From: Accumulibacter sp964428215
GTDB taxonomy: Bacteria; Pseudomonadota; Gammaproteobacteria; Burkholderiales; Rhodocyclaceae
NCBI GenBank assembly: GCA_964428215.1
Contig: CAYRXO010000056.1
Span: 1 to 19,217, forward strand
Direction: 5' to 3'
Length of the DNA stretch: 19,217 nucleotides
Shown: positions 8,092-15,868 of the stretch, one piece after another
Layout of the letters: each line of letters starts with the position of its first letter
How positions within the stretch are numbered: the stretch's first letter is position 1
Position numbers and translations under genes: made by a program
Notes under the pieces: model-generated
What the model was told of the DNA's origin: nothing
The model's input: only the letters and a program-made list of their open reading frames with translations
The model's database searches: none

Positions 8092-8766
8092 ATGGATCTG
8101 GCCCTTTTCAACCTCGACAACACGCTGCTGGCCGGTGACAGCGATTTTGAGTGGGCGCAATTTCTGATCGGCAAAGGGATTCTCGACCGCGAGACCTACG
8201 AGGCGCGCAATCTGGCGTTTTATGAGCAGTACAAGGCGGGGACGCTGGATATCGATGTCTTCCTCGATTTTCAGTTGCGACCGCTGGCACAGCATCCGCG
8301 ACCGCTGCTCGACCGTTGGCGCAGCGAATTCGTTGAACGGCATCTGTCGCCGCTGATCAACGCCAAGGCGCGCACGCTGGTGCGCGAACATCTCGAGCGT
8401 GGCGCGCTGTGCGCCATCGTCACCGCGACCAACAGTTTCGTCACTGGGCCGATCGCGCGCGAATTCGGCATTGCGCATCTGATCGCCACCATTCCGGCAC
8501 AGCAGAGCGCGCAATGCGGTCAGTTCGACGGCAGGCCGCGCGGCATCCCGTCGTTCCGCGAAGGGAAAATCGTGCGCGTCGAAGCTTGGCTGGAGGCTGG
8601 CGGGCTGTGGTGGGGCAGTTTCGAACGCAGCTGGTTTTACAGCGATTCCTTGAACGACCTGCCGCTGCTGTCGAAAGTCAGCCATCCGGTGGCCGTCGAT
8701 CCCGATCCGTCCTTGCGCGCGCACGCCGAAGCCGCCGGCTGGCCGATCGTCAGCCTGCTGCCGTGA
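8092..8766 (+). CDS. HAD-IB family hydrolase (SerB/histidinol-phosphatase-like), Asn at the nucleophile position
   Basis: The 224-residue protein belongs to HAD phosphatase subfamily IB, which includes phosphoserine phosphatase-like enzymes. Motif I reads ALFNLDNTLL: the first acidic residue of the expected DxD is Asn7, while the second, Asp9, is kept. Motif II is IVTATNSF, motif III the Lys of REGKIVRVEAW, and motif IV YSDSLNDLPLL, all intact. A long cap segment (about 20-95) and GPIAREFGIAHLIATIPA fit the family. The codon for residue 7 is AAC, one base from GAC (Asp). In the family this Asp forms the phospho-enzyme, so activity may be reduced or lost, unless Asn is normal in close homologues. 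Start ATG 8092 lacks a strong ribosome site. Spacing is 28 bp on both sides, consistent with an operon with hda and pcnB. Confidence 0.88.
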   Translation: MDLALFNLDNTLLAGDSDFEWAQFLIGKGILDRETYEARNLAFYEQYKAGTLDIDVFLDFQLRPLAQHPRPLLDRWRSEFVERHLSPLINAKARTLVREHLERGALCAIVTATNSFVTGPIAREFGIAHLIATIPAQQSAQCGQFDGRPRGIPSFREGKIVRVEAWLEAGGLWWGSFERSWFYSDSLNDLPLLSKVSHPVAVDPDPSLRAHAEAAGWPIVSLLP

Positions 8767-8794
8767 AGACTGTCTGCTGCGGTCGAGTCGAGCG

Positions 8795-10135
8795 ATGATC
8801 CGCAAATTCATGTTGCGCGTCTTCGGTCGCAAGGTCGGCGAGGCGCACAAGCCGGCGACGCTGGCCGTCGCCCAGCACGGTCTGGCCCGCGAAGCGATCA
8901 GCCGCGGCTGCCGCCGCACGATCGAGACGCTGCAGGAACACGGCTATCAGGCCTTCGTCGTCGGCGGAGCGGTGCGCGACCTGCTTGCCGGGCTGACGCC
9001 GAAGGATTTCGATGTGGCGACCAACGCGACGCCCGAACAGGTACGCCACTGTTTCAAGCGCTCGCGGATCATCGGCCGCCGTTTCCAGATCGTGCATGTC
9101 AATCTCGGCGCGGAAACGATCGAGGTGACCACTTTCCGCGGTCATCACGGCGAACATGACGGCAATCATGCGCATACCGACGCCCAGGGACGCGTGTTGC
9201 GCGACAATGTTTTCGGCAGCCAGGCCGAGGACGCGGCGCGACGTGATTTCACCGTCAATGCGCTGTATTACGATCCGACGTCGGAAACGATCATCGATTA
9301 CCACCACGGCGTCGCCGATCTGCAGCAGAAAACGTTGCGCATGATCGGCAATCCGGCGATGCGCTACCGCGAAGATCCGGTGCGCATGCTGCGCGCCGTG
9401 CGTCTGGCGGCCAAACTCGGGCTGGCGATCGATCCGGAAGCGCGGCGGCCGATCCGCGAGATGGCCGAACTGGTCGAAAACGTGCCGCCGTCGCGTTTGT
9501 TCGACGAAATGCTCAAGCTGTTGACTTCCGGTCACGCCGTGCGTTGCGTCACGCAGTTGCGCGAGGAGGGCCTGCATCACGGTCTGCTGCCCTTGCTCGA
9601 CGTGATCCTCGAACAGCCGCTCGGCGAACGCTTCGTGCTGCTGGCGCTCGAATCGACCGACACGCGCGTGCGCGATGGCAAGCCGATTTCGCCGGGTTTT
9701 CTCTTCGCCACCCTGCTCTGGCACGAGTTGCTCGCCAAATGGGAAGTGCTGAAAAACCGCGGTGAAGCGCCGATCCCGGCGCTGTTCCTGGCGATGGACG
9801 AGGTGCTCGACGTGCAGTCGGAAAAACTGGCCATCACCCGGCGCATCGCCGGCGACATCAAGGATATCTGGGCGCTGCAGCCGCGTTTCGAGCAGCGCTC
9901 CGGCCGGCGGCCTTTCGGCGTGCTGCAACAGCCCCGCTTCCGTGCCGGTTTCGATTTCCTGCTGCTGCGCGCCGCTTCCGGCGAGGTGGATCAGGAGGTC
10001 GCCGGCTGGTGGACGGCATTCCTCGACGCCAATGACGAGGCGCGAGCGGAGATGCTGCTGCCGGTGCCGGCGGGCGAAGCCAGGAAACGCCGTCGCCGGC
10101 GCCGGCGCCCGTCGGCCGGCGCGGCCAGTGAATGA
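8795..10135 (+). CDS. pcnB: poly(A) polymerase I
   Basis: PcnB adds 3' poly(A) tails to RNA and so speeds decay by exonucleases. It is a class II nucleotidyltransferase related to CCA-adding enzymes. The 446 residues include VVGGAVRDLLAGLTPKDFDV with the catalytic Asp71 and Asp73, then RRFQIVHV, EVTTFRG, ARRDFTVNALYYDP and EDPVRMLRAVRLAAKLG, followed by the all-helical neck/body region. The C-terminus carries a strongly basic tract (RKRRRRRRRP), common in PcnB and likely to bind RNA. Length and the region after the head favour PcnB over the shorter CCA transferase. The start is ATG 8795. Its stop overlaps the folK start (ATGA), suggesting translational coupling. Confidence 0.95.
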   Translation: MIRKFMLRVFGRKVGEAHKPATLAVAQHGLAREAISRGCRRTIETLQEHGYQAFVVGGAVRDLLAGLTPKDFDVATNATPEQVRHCFKRSRIIGRRFQIVHVNLGAETIEVTTFRGHHGEHDGNHAHTDAQGRVLRDNVFGSQAEDAARRDFTVNALYYDPTSETIIDYHHGVADLQQKTLRMIGNPAMRYREDPVRMLRAVRLAAKLGLAIDPEARRPIREMAELVENVPPSRLFDEMLKLLTSGHAVRCVTQLREEGLHHGLLPLLDVILEQPLGERFVLLALESTDTRVRDGKPISPGFLFATLLWHELLAKWEVLKNRGEAPIPALFLAMDEVLDVQSEKLAITRRIAGDIKDIWALQPRFEQRSGRRPFGVLQQPRFRAGFDFLLLRAASGEVDQEVAGWWTAFLDANDEARAEMLLPVPAGEARKRRRRRRRPSAGAASE

Positions 10136-10701
10136 ACGCTCCGCCCGCGGGGCATGCGCCGCGTCTGAGCGCTGAGCAGGATTCAGTCGATTCGATGTCT
10201 TTGCTGCCGCCAGCGGACGAGCACCTGGCTTTCGTCGCGCTCGGCGCCAATCTCGACGATCCCTTGCAGCAGCTGCGTGCGGCCGGTGCGGCGCTGCGCG
10301 AACTGCCCGACAGTCGTCTGCTCAGGCTGTCGTCTTTCTACCGTACGGCGCCGGTCGGCATTCGCGGCCAGCCCGATTTCATCAACGCCGTCGCCGCACT
10401 GCAGACCACCTTGCCGCCGCTGCGCCTGCTCGACGAACTGTTCACCGTCGAATGCCGCTTCGGCCGTCGCCGCGAGTTTCACCATTCGCCGCGCACGCTC
10501 GATCTCGATTTGCTGCTCTACGATCAGCGGGTGATCGACAGCCCGCGTCTCGACGTGCCGCACCCGCGCATGCACCTGCGCGCCTTCGTCCTCGTGCCCT
10601 TGCTCGAAATTGCTCCGGCATGCCGGATTCCCGGCCGCGGTACCGCCGCCGCCTGGTTACCGGCGGTCAGCGGGCAGAAAATTCAGGCCTTGACCGATTG
10701 A
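10132..10701 (+). CDS. folK: 2-amino-4-hydroxy-6-hydroxymethyldihydropteridine pyrophosphokinase
   Basis: FolK transfers pyrophosphate from ATP to hydroxymethyldihydropterin in folate synthesis. Motifs: FVALGANLDDP, SSFYRTAPVG, QPDFINAVA, RTLDLDLLLYD (metal-binding Asp124 and Asp126) and PHPRMHLRAFVLVPLLEI. From the ATG overlapping pcnB the product has 189 residues, longer than the usual 160 or so. An internal ATG at 10195 would give 168 residues and begin just before the conserved fold, with AGGA at 10179-10182. The first 21 residues have no recognisable family match, so either start is possible. Leu replaces the acidic residue often seen in PHPRxHER. This is the last gene of the hda-to-folK run; the next gene is convergent. 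Confidence 0.95.
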   Translation: MNAPPAGHAPRLSAEQDSVDSMSLLPPADEHLAFVALGANLDDPLQQLRAAGAALRELPDSRLLRLSSFYRTAPVGIRGQPDFINAVAALQTTLPPLRLLDELFTVECRFGRRREFHHSPRTLDLDLLLYDQRVIDSPRLDVPHPRMHLRAFVLVPLLEIAPACRIPGRGTAAAWLPAVSGQKIQALTD

Positions 10702-10717
10702 TCAGCCGGCCGACCAC

Positions 10718-10912
10718 TCATCGCCAGTAACCGCGGCCGTAATAGCCGTGGCGATAGCCACCGTAATAGCCGAAACTGGGGACGACGAAGAGGCTCGGCG
10801 GGCTGACATAGGCGCGTGGCGGCGCGACGTAGGGACCCGGAGCTTCAGCGGGCACGACGACGCAGCCGGCCAGGGTGACGGTGGCAAACAGGGCAAGCAG
10901 CAAGGTTTTCAT
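10718..10912 (-). CDS. small lipoprotein, 64 residues, Tyr/Gly-rich tail
   Basis: The N-terminus MKTLLLALFATVTLAGCVVV is a clean lipoprotein signal with lipobox LAGC; Cys17 would be lipidated after cleavage by signal peptidase II. The mature part is only about 48 residues, first Pro/Ala-rich (PAEAPGPYVAPPRAYVSPP), then aromatic and Gly-rich (FGYYGGYRHGYYGRGYWR). Similar short lipoproteins with YGGYRHGYYG-type tails are common unknowns in beta- and gammaproteobacteria. ATG 10912 is preceded by GGAG nine bases upstream; an in-frame GTG at 10924 is less likely. The gene lies on the opposite strand between folK and the deoxynucleoside kinase and probably has its own promoter in 10913-11163. Function unknown. 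Confidence 0.8.
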   Translation of the reverse strand: MKTLLLALFATVTLAGCVVVPAEAPGPYVAPPRAYVSPPSLFVVPSFGYYGGYRHGYYGRGYWR

Positions 10913-11163
10913 CGCTATCTCCACAGGTGGGGTGCCTGCTTAACGTCCGAAAGGTGAAACGGTCGGCCGTTGCATGTAACAGTCTGTATGCCTCTGTTGC
11001 AGAATCCCGTGCCAGTGCGGCATTCAATACGTGTGCCAGTTGATATTTTCCCGGAGTCGGTTAACAATCCGCGCCGCAAAGCAGCCACTGTCACCCCGCC
11101 TTGCGGCGGCAATTCACCGAGTGCTGAACCTATGCTTTTTGAGCCGGCTTCGCTCGCCGCATC

Positions 11164-11817
11164 ATGCCCGCGCACAATACCCTGACCGCCACTCGCTACG
11201 TGGTCGTCGAAGGGCCGATCGGCGTCGGCAAAACCAGCCTGGCCCGCCGTCTGGGCGCTTACCTGGATGCTCGGCTGATTCTGGAAGAGCCGGAGCGCAA
11301 TCCTTTTCTGGCCCGCTTCTATCGCGATGAAGAGCGTTTCGGTTTGGCGACGCAGTTGCACTTCCTGCTGCAACGGATCGACAAGGTGCGCGAGATGGCC
11401 GCGCCGGAGGTGCCGGAGCAGCCGGTGGTTTCCGATTTTCTGCTCGCCAAGGACCCGATGTTCGCGCTGCTCACCTTACGCGAGGACGAGTACGCGCTCT
11501 ACCGCCGTCTGCTCGAGGAACTGGCCCCGGTGGCGCCGGTTCCCGATCTGGTGGTCTATCTGCAGGCCAGTCCCGATGTCCTGATTGCCCGCGTACGCCG
11601 GCGCGGCCTGGAAATGGAACGACGCATCAGCGATACCTATCTGACGGTGGTGGCCGAGAGTTATATGAAATTCTTTCATGACTATGATCAGGCGCCGGTC
11701 ATGGTGGTCAATTCGGAAAACATCAATTTTGCCGACAACGACGCCGATTTTCAGATGCTCGTCAAACGCATCGAGACGATGCGCGGGCACCGCGAGTATT
11801 TCAACCGGGGAGGATAG
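11164..11817 (+). CDS. deoxynucleoside kinase (dAK/dGK-like)
   Basis: This 217-residue protein is a P-loop kinase of the deoxynucleoside kinase family, which phosphorylates deoxynucleosides for salvage. P-loop VEGPIGVGKTSLARRL lies at about 15-30 with Lys24. LEEPERNPFLARFYRD and LATQLHFLLQRIDK form the substrate region, and VVSDFLLAKDPMFALLTL corresponds to the SDYLFxKD segment of bacterial deoxyadenosine/deoxyguanosine kinases. DLVVYLQASPDVLIARVRRR and RRISDTYLTVVAESY give the lid region. Which base it prefers cannot be read. No strong ribosome site precedes ATG 11164. The stop is three bases before panB, so the two are almost certainly co-transcribed; folK, kinase, panB is a common betaproteobacterial order. 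Confidence 0.9.
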   Translation: MPAHNTLTATRYVVVEGPIGVGKTSLARRLGAYLDARLILEEPERNPFLARFYRDEERFGLATQLHFLLQRIDKVREMAAPEVPEQPVVSDFLLAKDPMFALLTLREDEYALYRRLLEELAPVAPVPDLVVYLQASPDVLIARVRRRGLEMERRISDTYLTVVAESYMKFFHDYDQAPVMVVNSENINFADNDADFQMLVKRIETMRGHREYFNRGG

Positions 11818-11820
11818 TGC

Positions 11821-12633
11821 ATGTCCACACACGTCATCACGCGCCGTCTGACGCACCTCGATCTGGCCAAAATGCGGGCCAATGGCGAGAAAATCGCCGT
11901 GCTCACCTGCTACGACGCCAGCTTCGCCCAGCTCTGCGACAGCGCCGGTGTCGATGCGCTGTTGATCGGCGATTCGCTGGGCATGGTCCTGCAAGGGCAC
12001 GATTCGACGCTGCCGGTGCGTCTGGCCGACATTGCCTACCACACGGCTTGCGTTGCCCGCGGTTGCCGCCGGCCGCTGGTGATCGCCGACATGCCGTTCG
12101 GCAGTTTTCAGGAAAGTCCGCAGCGCGCCTTGCGGCACGCCAGCCAACTGATGGCCGCCGGTGCGCAGATGGTGAAGATGGAAGGCGGCGCCGAGATGGC
12201 CGAAACGACGCATTTCCTGACCAGCCGCGGCCTGCCGGTCTGCGCGCACGTCGGCCTGACGCCGCAATCGGTGCATCAGCTCGGCGGCTACCGGGTGCAG
12301 GGCCGCGACGAATCCGGCGCCAGCCGGCTGCTCGCCGACGCGCAGGCGCAACAGGACGCCGGTGCGACGCTGATCGTGCTCGAAGCGATTCCGCCGGCGC
12401 TCGCCGCGCAGGTCAGCGCGCAACTGGCGATTCCGACCATCGGCATCGGTGCCAGCGCCGACTGCTCGGGTCAGGTGCTGGTGCTGCACGACATGCTCGA
12501 CATCTCGAGCGGCCGCAAAGCGCGTTTCGTGCGCAACTTCATGGCCGGGCAAACGTCGATCGCCGCGGCGATCGCGGCCTACGTCGCCGCGGTCAAGGAC
12601 GGCAGCTTCCCGGCCGCGGAGCATTGTTACTGA
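11821..12633 (+). CDS. panB: 3-methyl-2-oxobutanoate hydroxymethyltransferase
   Basis: PanB moves a hydroxymethyl group from methylene-tetrahydrofolate to alpha-ketoisovalerate, giving ketopantoate, the first committed step of pantothenate synthesis. The 270 residues fit the family. Metal ligands correspond to Asp51 (LLIGDSLGM), Asp90 (VIADMPF) and Glu121 (VKMEGG); the catalytic Glu is Glu188 (IVLEAIP). Other signatures: LTCYDASFA, GHDSTLPV, ADIAYHT, GLTPQSVHQLGGYRVQG and IGIGAS. GGGAGGA at 11808-11813 serves ATG 11821. The gene follows the kinase by three bases and precedes panC by 76 bp, and so shares the folate/one-carbon theme with folK upstream. Confidence 0.98.
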   Translation: MSTHVITRRLTHLDLAKMRANGEKIAVLTCYDASFAQLCDSAGVDALLIGDSLGMVLQGHDSTLPVRLADIAYHTACVARGCRRPLVIADMPFGSFQESPQRALRHASQLMAAGAQMVKMEGGAEMAETTHFLTSRGLPVCAHVGLTPQSVHQLGGYRVQGRDESGASRLLADAQAQQDAGATLIVLEAIPPALAAQVSAQLAIPTIGIGASADCSGQVLVLHDMLDISSGRKARFVRNFMAGQTSIAAAIAAYVAAVKDGSFPAAEHCY

Positions 12634-12709
12634 GCGGGCGGTTTATTGCCGCCCGCGCGCCGATCCGGTCCCCTCTCTCCGCTCTCTCCACTCCGGGAAG
12701 AACGCCACT

Positions 12710-13537
12710 ATGCACATCCATTCCCACGTTGCCGAATTGCGTCAGGAACTCGCTGGTCGGCCGCGCGTCGTTTTCGTGCCGACCATGGGCAATCTGCATG
12801 CCGGCCATTTGGCGCTGATGCGTGCGGCGCGCGCGCATGGCGAGACGGTGGTGGCGAGCATCTTCGTCAATCGCCTGCAATTCGGTCCCAACGACGACTT
12901 CGACCGTTATCCGCGTACCTTCGCCGCTGACTGCGAGCAACTGGTCGCGGCGGGGGTCGATGTGCTCTTCGCGCCGGACGAAAGCGAACTCTATCCCGAA
13001 GCGCAGGAATATCACGTCGAGCCGCCGGCGATCCAGCATCAGCTCGACGGCGAATTCCGTCCCGGCCATTTCCGCGGCGTCGCCACCGTCGTCCTCAAGC
13101 TGTTCAACATCGTGCAGCCGCAGGTGGCGCTGTTCGGCAAGAAGGATTACCAGCAGTTGATGGTGCTGCGCAACATGACGCGGCAACTGGCGCTGCCGAT
13201 CGGGATCGTCGGCGGTGAAACGGTGCGTGCCGACGACGGCCTTGCCTTGTCGTCGCGCAACAGTTATCTGTCGGCAACCGAGCGCGCCGAAGCGCCACGT
13301 CTGTTTCGCACCTTGTCGGCGGTCGCGCAGGCGGTGCGCGCCGGCGACGACGACTATCGTCAACTGGAAAGCGACGCCGTGGCCAAACTCGACCGCAACG
13401 GCTGGCGGACCGACTACGTGGCGATCCGCCGGCAGGCCGACCTGCAGATGCCAAAATCTTCGGAAAATCAGCCTTTGGTCGTGCTCGCCGCCAGTCGTCT
13501 CGGCGGCACGCGACTGATCGACAACCTGGAAATTTAG
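12710..13537 (+). CDS. panC: pantothenate synthetase (pantoate-beta-alanine ligase)
   Basis: PanC joins pantoate and beta-alanine with ATP through a pantoyl-adenylate, the last step to pantothenate. It has 275 residues. Signatures: FVPTMGNLHAGHLALM with the HxGH pair His30/His33, SIFVNRLQFGPNDDFDRYPR, RPGHFRGVATVV, QVALFGKKDYQQL and the KMSKS-like loop DGLALSSRNSYL. ATG 12710 follows GGGAAG. The 76 bp after panB are strikingly pyrimidine-rich (12668-12694), but the same-strand order suggests one transcript. It supplies the step that uses beta-alanine from PanD, encoded just downstream. Confidence 0.98.
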   Translation: MHIHSHVAELRQELAGRPRVVFVPTMGNLHAGHLALMRAARAHGETVVASIFVNRLQFGPNDDFDRYPRTFAADCEQLVAAGVDVLFAPDESELYPEAQEYHVEPPAIQHQLDGEFRPGHFRGVATVVLKLFNIVQPQVALFGKKDYQQLMVLRNMTRQLALPIGIVGGETVRADDGLALSSRNSYLSATERAEAPRLFRTLSAVAQAVRAGDDDYRQLESDAVAKLDRNGWRTDYVAIRRQADLQMPKSSENQPLVVLAASRLGGTRLIDNLEI

Positions 13538-13552
13538 TCACAAAAACAATCG

Positions 13553-13580
13553 TTGACAGAGGTCGATTAGTCGCTACAAT
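13553..13580 (+). promoter_or_regulatory. sigma-70 promoter of panD
   Basis: TTGACA at 13553-13558, a 16-bp spacer and TACAAT at 13575-13580 make a near-consensus vegetative promoter. It lies about 35 bp before the panD ATG, in the short gap after panC, so panD can be expressed apart from panBC. Confidence 0.85.
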
Positions 13581-13615
13581 GCGCTTCCCTCCTCAACTCT
13601 AAACGGGTGGAATCC

Positions 13616-13999
13616 ATGCAGAGAACAATGTTGAAGTCCAAGCTGCACCGCGTTTGTGCGACGCATGCTGAGCTTCACTATGAAGGGTCTTGCGCGATCG
13701 ACGAGGATTTGCTCGAAGCGGCGAATATCCGCGAATACGAGCAGATCGACATCTGGAACATCAATAACGGCGAACGCTTCACGACCTATGCCCTGCGCGC
13801 CGAGCGCGGCTCCGGTGTCATCTCCGTCAATGGTTCGGCAGCGCGCCGGGCCGCTCCCGGCGATCTGCTGATCATCGCCAGTTTTGCTTCCTACACCGAA
13901 CTGGAGCTGACCAAATACGCTCCCCAACTGATTTACGTCGATACCCAGAACCGCATCGTGCGGATTGCTGGCCAAATTCCGACCCAGGCCGCTGCCTGA
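13616..13999 (+). CDS. panD: aspartate 1-decarboxylase precursor
   Basis: PanD makes beta-alanine from L-aspartate and is made as a proenzyme that cleaves itself between Gly24 and Ser25 to form a pyruvoyl cofactor. The 127 residues are the normal length. MQRTMLKSKLHRVCATHAEL leads to HYEGSCAID, with the cleavage site GS. IREYEQIDIWNINNGERF, TYALRAERGSGVISVNGSAA and DLLIIASF follow as in E. coli PanD. ATG 13616 is served by GGGTGGA at 13605-13611; an ATG at 13607 would disrupt that site. Beta-alanine feeds PanC, so panB, panC and panD cover pantothenate synthesis except the ketopantoate reductase (PanE or IlvC), which is not in the window. An intrinsic terminator follows. Confidence 0.98.
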   Translation: MQRTMLKSKLHRVCATHAELHYEGSCAIDEDLLEAANIREYEQIDIWNINNGERFTTYALRAERGSGVISVNGSAARRAAPGDLLIIASFASYTELELTKYAPQLIYVDTQNRIVRIAGQIPTQAAA

Positions 14000-14025
14000 C
14001 AGCGAAGTCCCGGGCCTTGCTGATT

Positions 14026-14056
14026 AAAGCCGCGCTTGGTCGCGGCTTTTTCTTTT
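14026..14056. terminator. intrinsic terminator between panD and the NYN gene
   Basis: A perfect 9-bp stem (AAAGCCGCG at 14026-14034, CGCGGCTTT at 14041-14049) with a six-base loop is followed by a T-rich tract. It ends the panD transcript 26 bp after the stop. On the other strand only a short T run follows, so it may work weakly for the convergent NYN gene as well. Confidence 0.88.
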
Positions 14057-14147
14057 TTGCGGCATCAGCCGTTTCGCGATCCGCGTCCATGCCAGCGCAA
14101 ACTGCCGCGTGCGTCGGCGAACGGTGTCACAGGCGGCAGGGCAGCGC

Positions 14148-15506
14148 TCAAACGGTCGTTTCGGGAGTGACCTTCGGTTTGCGGGGACGCCGGCTGCGTG
14201 CCGGCGCCTTTGGGGGCGTCGTTTCGGTCGTGCCGTCTTCGGTAGCGCTTGGTGCGACGACTGGCTCCTCCGTGGCGACAGGTTCGGCGGGCGCTGTGTC
14301 GTCGGCCACCAGGGCAGGCGGTTCCTCGCGGCGCTCCTCGACGGATGGTGCAGCGGCCGGCGGCGGCTGGTCTGCCGCCTCGGGCGCCGGGGCGTTCTCC
14401 TGCAGCGATCCGCTGCCAGCTGCGCGCGCAGGCGCAACCGTCTCCGCGGGGGATTCGTCGGTCATGAGCGGCTCGCCGCGCGCATTCTTTTCCTCACGCG
14501 AAGCTTTGCCGCCTTTTTCGCTGCGTTTGCGCCGGCCGCGTCCTTTGCCGCCTGCCGTTGGTGTTTCAATGGTTTCCGCGCCGACGGGTTGTTCACCATC
14601 GTTGCTGGCTGCAGGCTGGGCGATAGATTCTTCAACCGGCTCGTCGACCACCTCACTCGCGAGTGGCGATTCGCTACGCACCGGAACGCCGCTGCAGCGC
14701 ATCACATAGGTGCCCGATTTCTCGTCGCGGCCGATTTCGAGCAGCCCGCGCGCCTGCGCTTCTTCGAGCAGGTTGCCGAAGGCACGGAAGCCGTAGTACG
14801 ACTCGGCGAAATCGGGTTTGCGCCGTTTGACGGCTTCCTTGAGCATCGACGCCCAGATTTTGCCGCTGTCGCCGCGTTCGGCGATCAGCGCGTCGAAGGT
14901 GGCGACAGCGAGCTGGATGGCCTTGCTGCGCCGCTCTTCGAGTTCGGCACGTCGTTGGGCATCCTCTTCCGGGGTCCGGCGGACGGCCGGCTGGCTTTCG
15001 CGCGCGTCGCGCCGTGCCGAGCGCTGCACCTCGCGCACCAGATCGTCGTAAAAAATGAATTCGTCGCAGTTGGCGATCAGCAAGTCGGAAGTCGATTGCT
15101 TGACGCCGACACCGATGACGTATTTGGCGTTTTCGCGCAATTTGGCGACCAGCGGCGAAAAGTCGGAGTCGCCACTGATGATCACGAAGGTGTCGACGTG
15201 CGACTTGGTGTAGCACAGGTCGAGTGCGTCGACCACCAGCCGGATGTCGGCCGAATTCTTGCCGGACTGGCGCACGTGCGGGATTTCGATCAGCTCGAAG
15301 CTGGCCTCGTGCATCGTCGATTTGAAACCCTTGTAACGTTCCCAGTCGCAATAAGCCTTCTTGACGACGATACTGCCCTTGAGCAGTAGCCGTTCGAGGA
15401 CCGGTTTGATGTCGAATTTGTCGTACTTCGCATCACGCACGCCAAGTGCGACGTTCTCGAAGTCGCAATACAGCGCCATGATGGCGTTTTCGGGCGCTAC
15501 GGCCAT
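14148..15506 (-). CDS. NYN-domain ribonuclease-like protein with LOTUS/OST-HTH domain and disordered tail
   Basis: This protein has 452 residues in three parts. Residues 8-155 are a NYN (PIN-like) nuclease domain of the LabA/DUF88 group, with ALYCDFENVALG (Asp15), KNSADIRLVVDALD (Asp87, Asp94) and ISGDSDFSPLV (Asp113, Asp115), the expected acidic cluster for metal-dependent RNA cleavage. Residues 195-270 (AIQLAVATFDALIAERGDSG, then YYGFRAFGNLLEEAQARGLL) resemble an OST-HTH/LOTUS domain, a likely RNA-binding or partner-binding fold. Residues 275-452 are low-complexity, rich in Pro, Ala, Glu, with basic islands (GKGRGRRKRSEKGGK, RSRRPRKPK), probably disordered and nucleic-acid-binding. ATG 15506 follows AGGAGAG. 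The RNA target is unknown. It converges on panD and is divergent from the chemotaxis gene. Confidence 0.9.
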   Translation of the reverse strand: MAVAPENAIMALYCDFENVALGVRDAKYDKFDIKPVLERLLLKGSIVVKKAYCDWERYKGFKSTMHEASFELIEIPHVRQSGKNSADIRLVVDALDLCYTKSHVDTFVIISGDSDFSPLVAKLRENAKYVIGVGVKQSTSDLLIANCDEFIFYDDLVREVQRSARRDARESQPAVRRTPEEDAQRRAELEERRSKAIQLAVATFDALIAERGDSGKIWASMLKEAVKRRKPDFAESYYGFRAFGNLLEEAQARGLLEIGRDEKSGTYVMRCSGVPVRSESPLASEVVDEPVEESIAQPAASNDGEQPVGAETIETPTAGGKGRGRRKRSEKGGKASREEKNARGEPLMTDESPAETVAPARAAGSGSLQENAPAPEAADQPPPAAAPSVEERREEPPALVADDTAPAEPVATEEPVVAPSATEDGTTETTPPKAPARSRRPRKPKVTPETTV

Positions 15507-15868
15507 GATTGATTCTCTCCTGAGTGGCAGGGGTCAGCCGGCTTGATCGCTTCGATGGCGCTGGCGGCGCAAATAGAAAAGCACGGCCACCAGACGCCGG
15601 GAAGCGGTCAACCAGCATGTTCATTGGAACTGGCGATTGGTTTTTCGCCAGCGAGCGAGACGGGTTATTTGCCGCGATGGTAAACAATTGCTCGCTGGAA
15701 GCAAACAGCAGCCGCTTGTCGTCTGCAAGCGGGCGGATTGCCGACAGATGCAACTTGATGCTGAAAACGGTGCTCGGAGCATCTACTATCAATGCGGGCG
15801 GTAATGATTTAGAGGCCCTTGTTGAGCGAATTTGATTCTTATCGATTTATCGAAGACTTGGAAAGAGC
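15507..15868. other. 362-bp region between divergent genes, no supported gene
   Basis: The region separates the NYN gene (minus) from the chemotaxis gene (plus) and should hold both promoters. I found no convincing -35/-10, sigma-28 or sigma-54 match for the chemotaxis gene. A 7-bp hairpin (CTGGCGA/TCGCCAG, 15630-15651) and a related inverted motif near 15684 are visible. An open frame at 15524-15835 lacks family-like features and a good ribosome site and is not called. Confidence 0.5.

Noticed and set aside
7233..8174. Minus-strand continuation upstream of purM across hda
   Set aside because: PurM has its normal N-terminus and a ribosome site at 7232; the upstream frame is antisense to the well-supported hda gene.
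8750..9928. 392-codon open frame antisense to pcnB
   Set aside because: Typical GC-rich shadow: Gln/Arg/His-rich, no motif, and fully opposite a gene with intact catalytic motifs.
11040..11068. Promoter TTGATA/TAACAA ahead of the deoxynucleoside kinase
   Set aside because: Spacing is short for the better -10 choice and both boxes are weak; a promoter is needed here but this one is not supported strongly enough.
14109..15389. 426-codon open frame antisense to the NYN gene
   Set aside because: The NYN strand has the domain motifs and an AGGAG site; the antisense product has no recognisable domain.
15524..15835. 103-codon plus-strand frame in the NYN/chemoreceptor gap
   Set aside because: No ribosome site, no domain, mixed composition; it covers the region where both promoters must lie.
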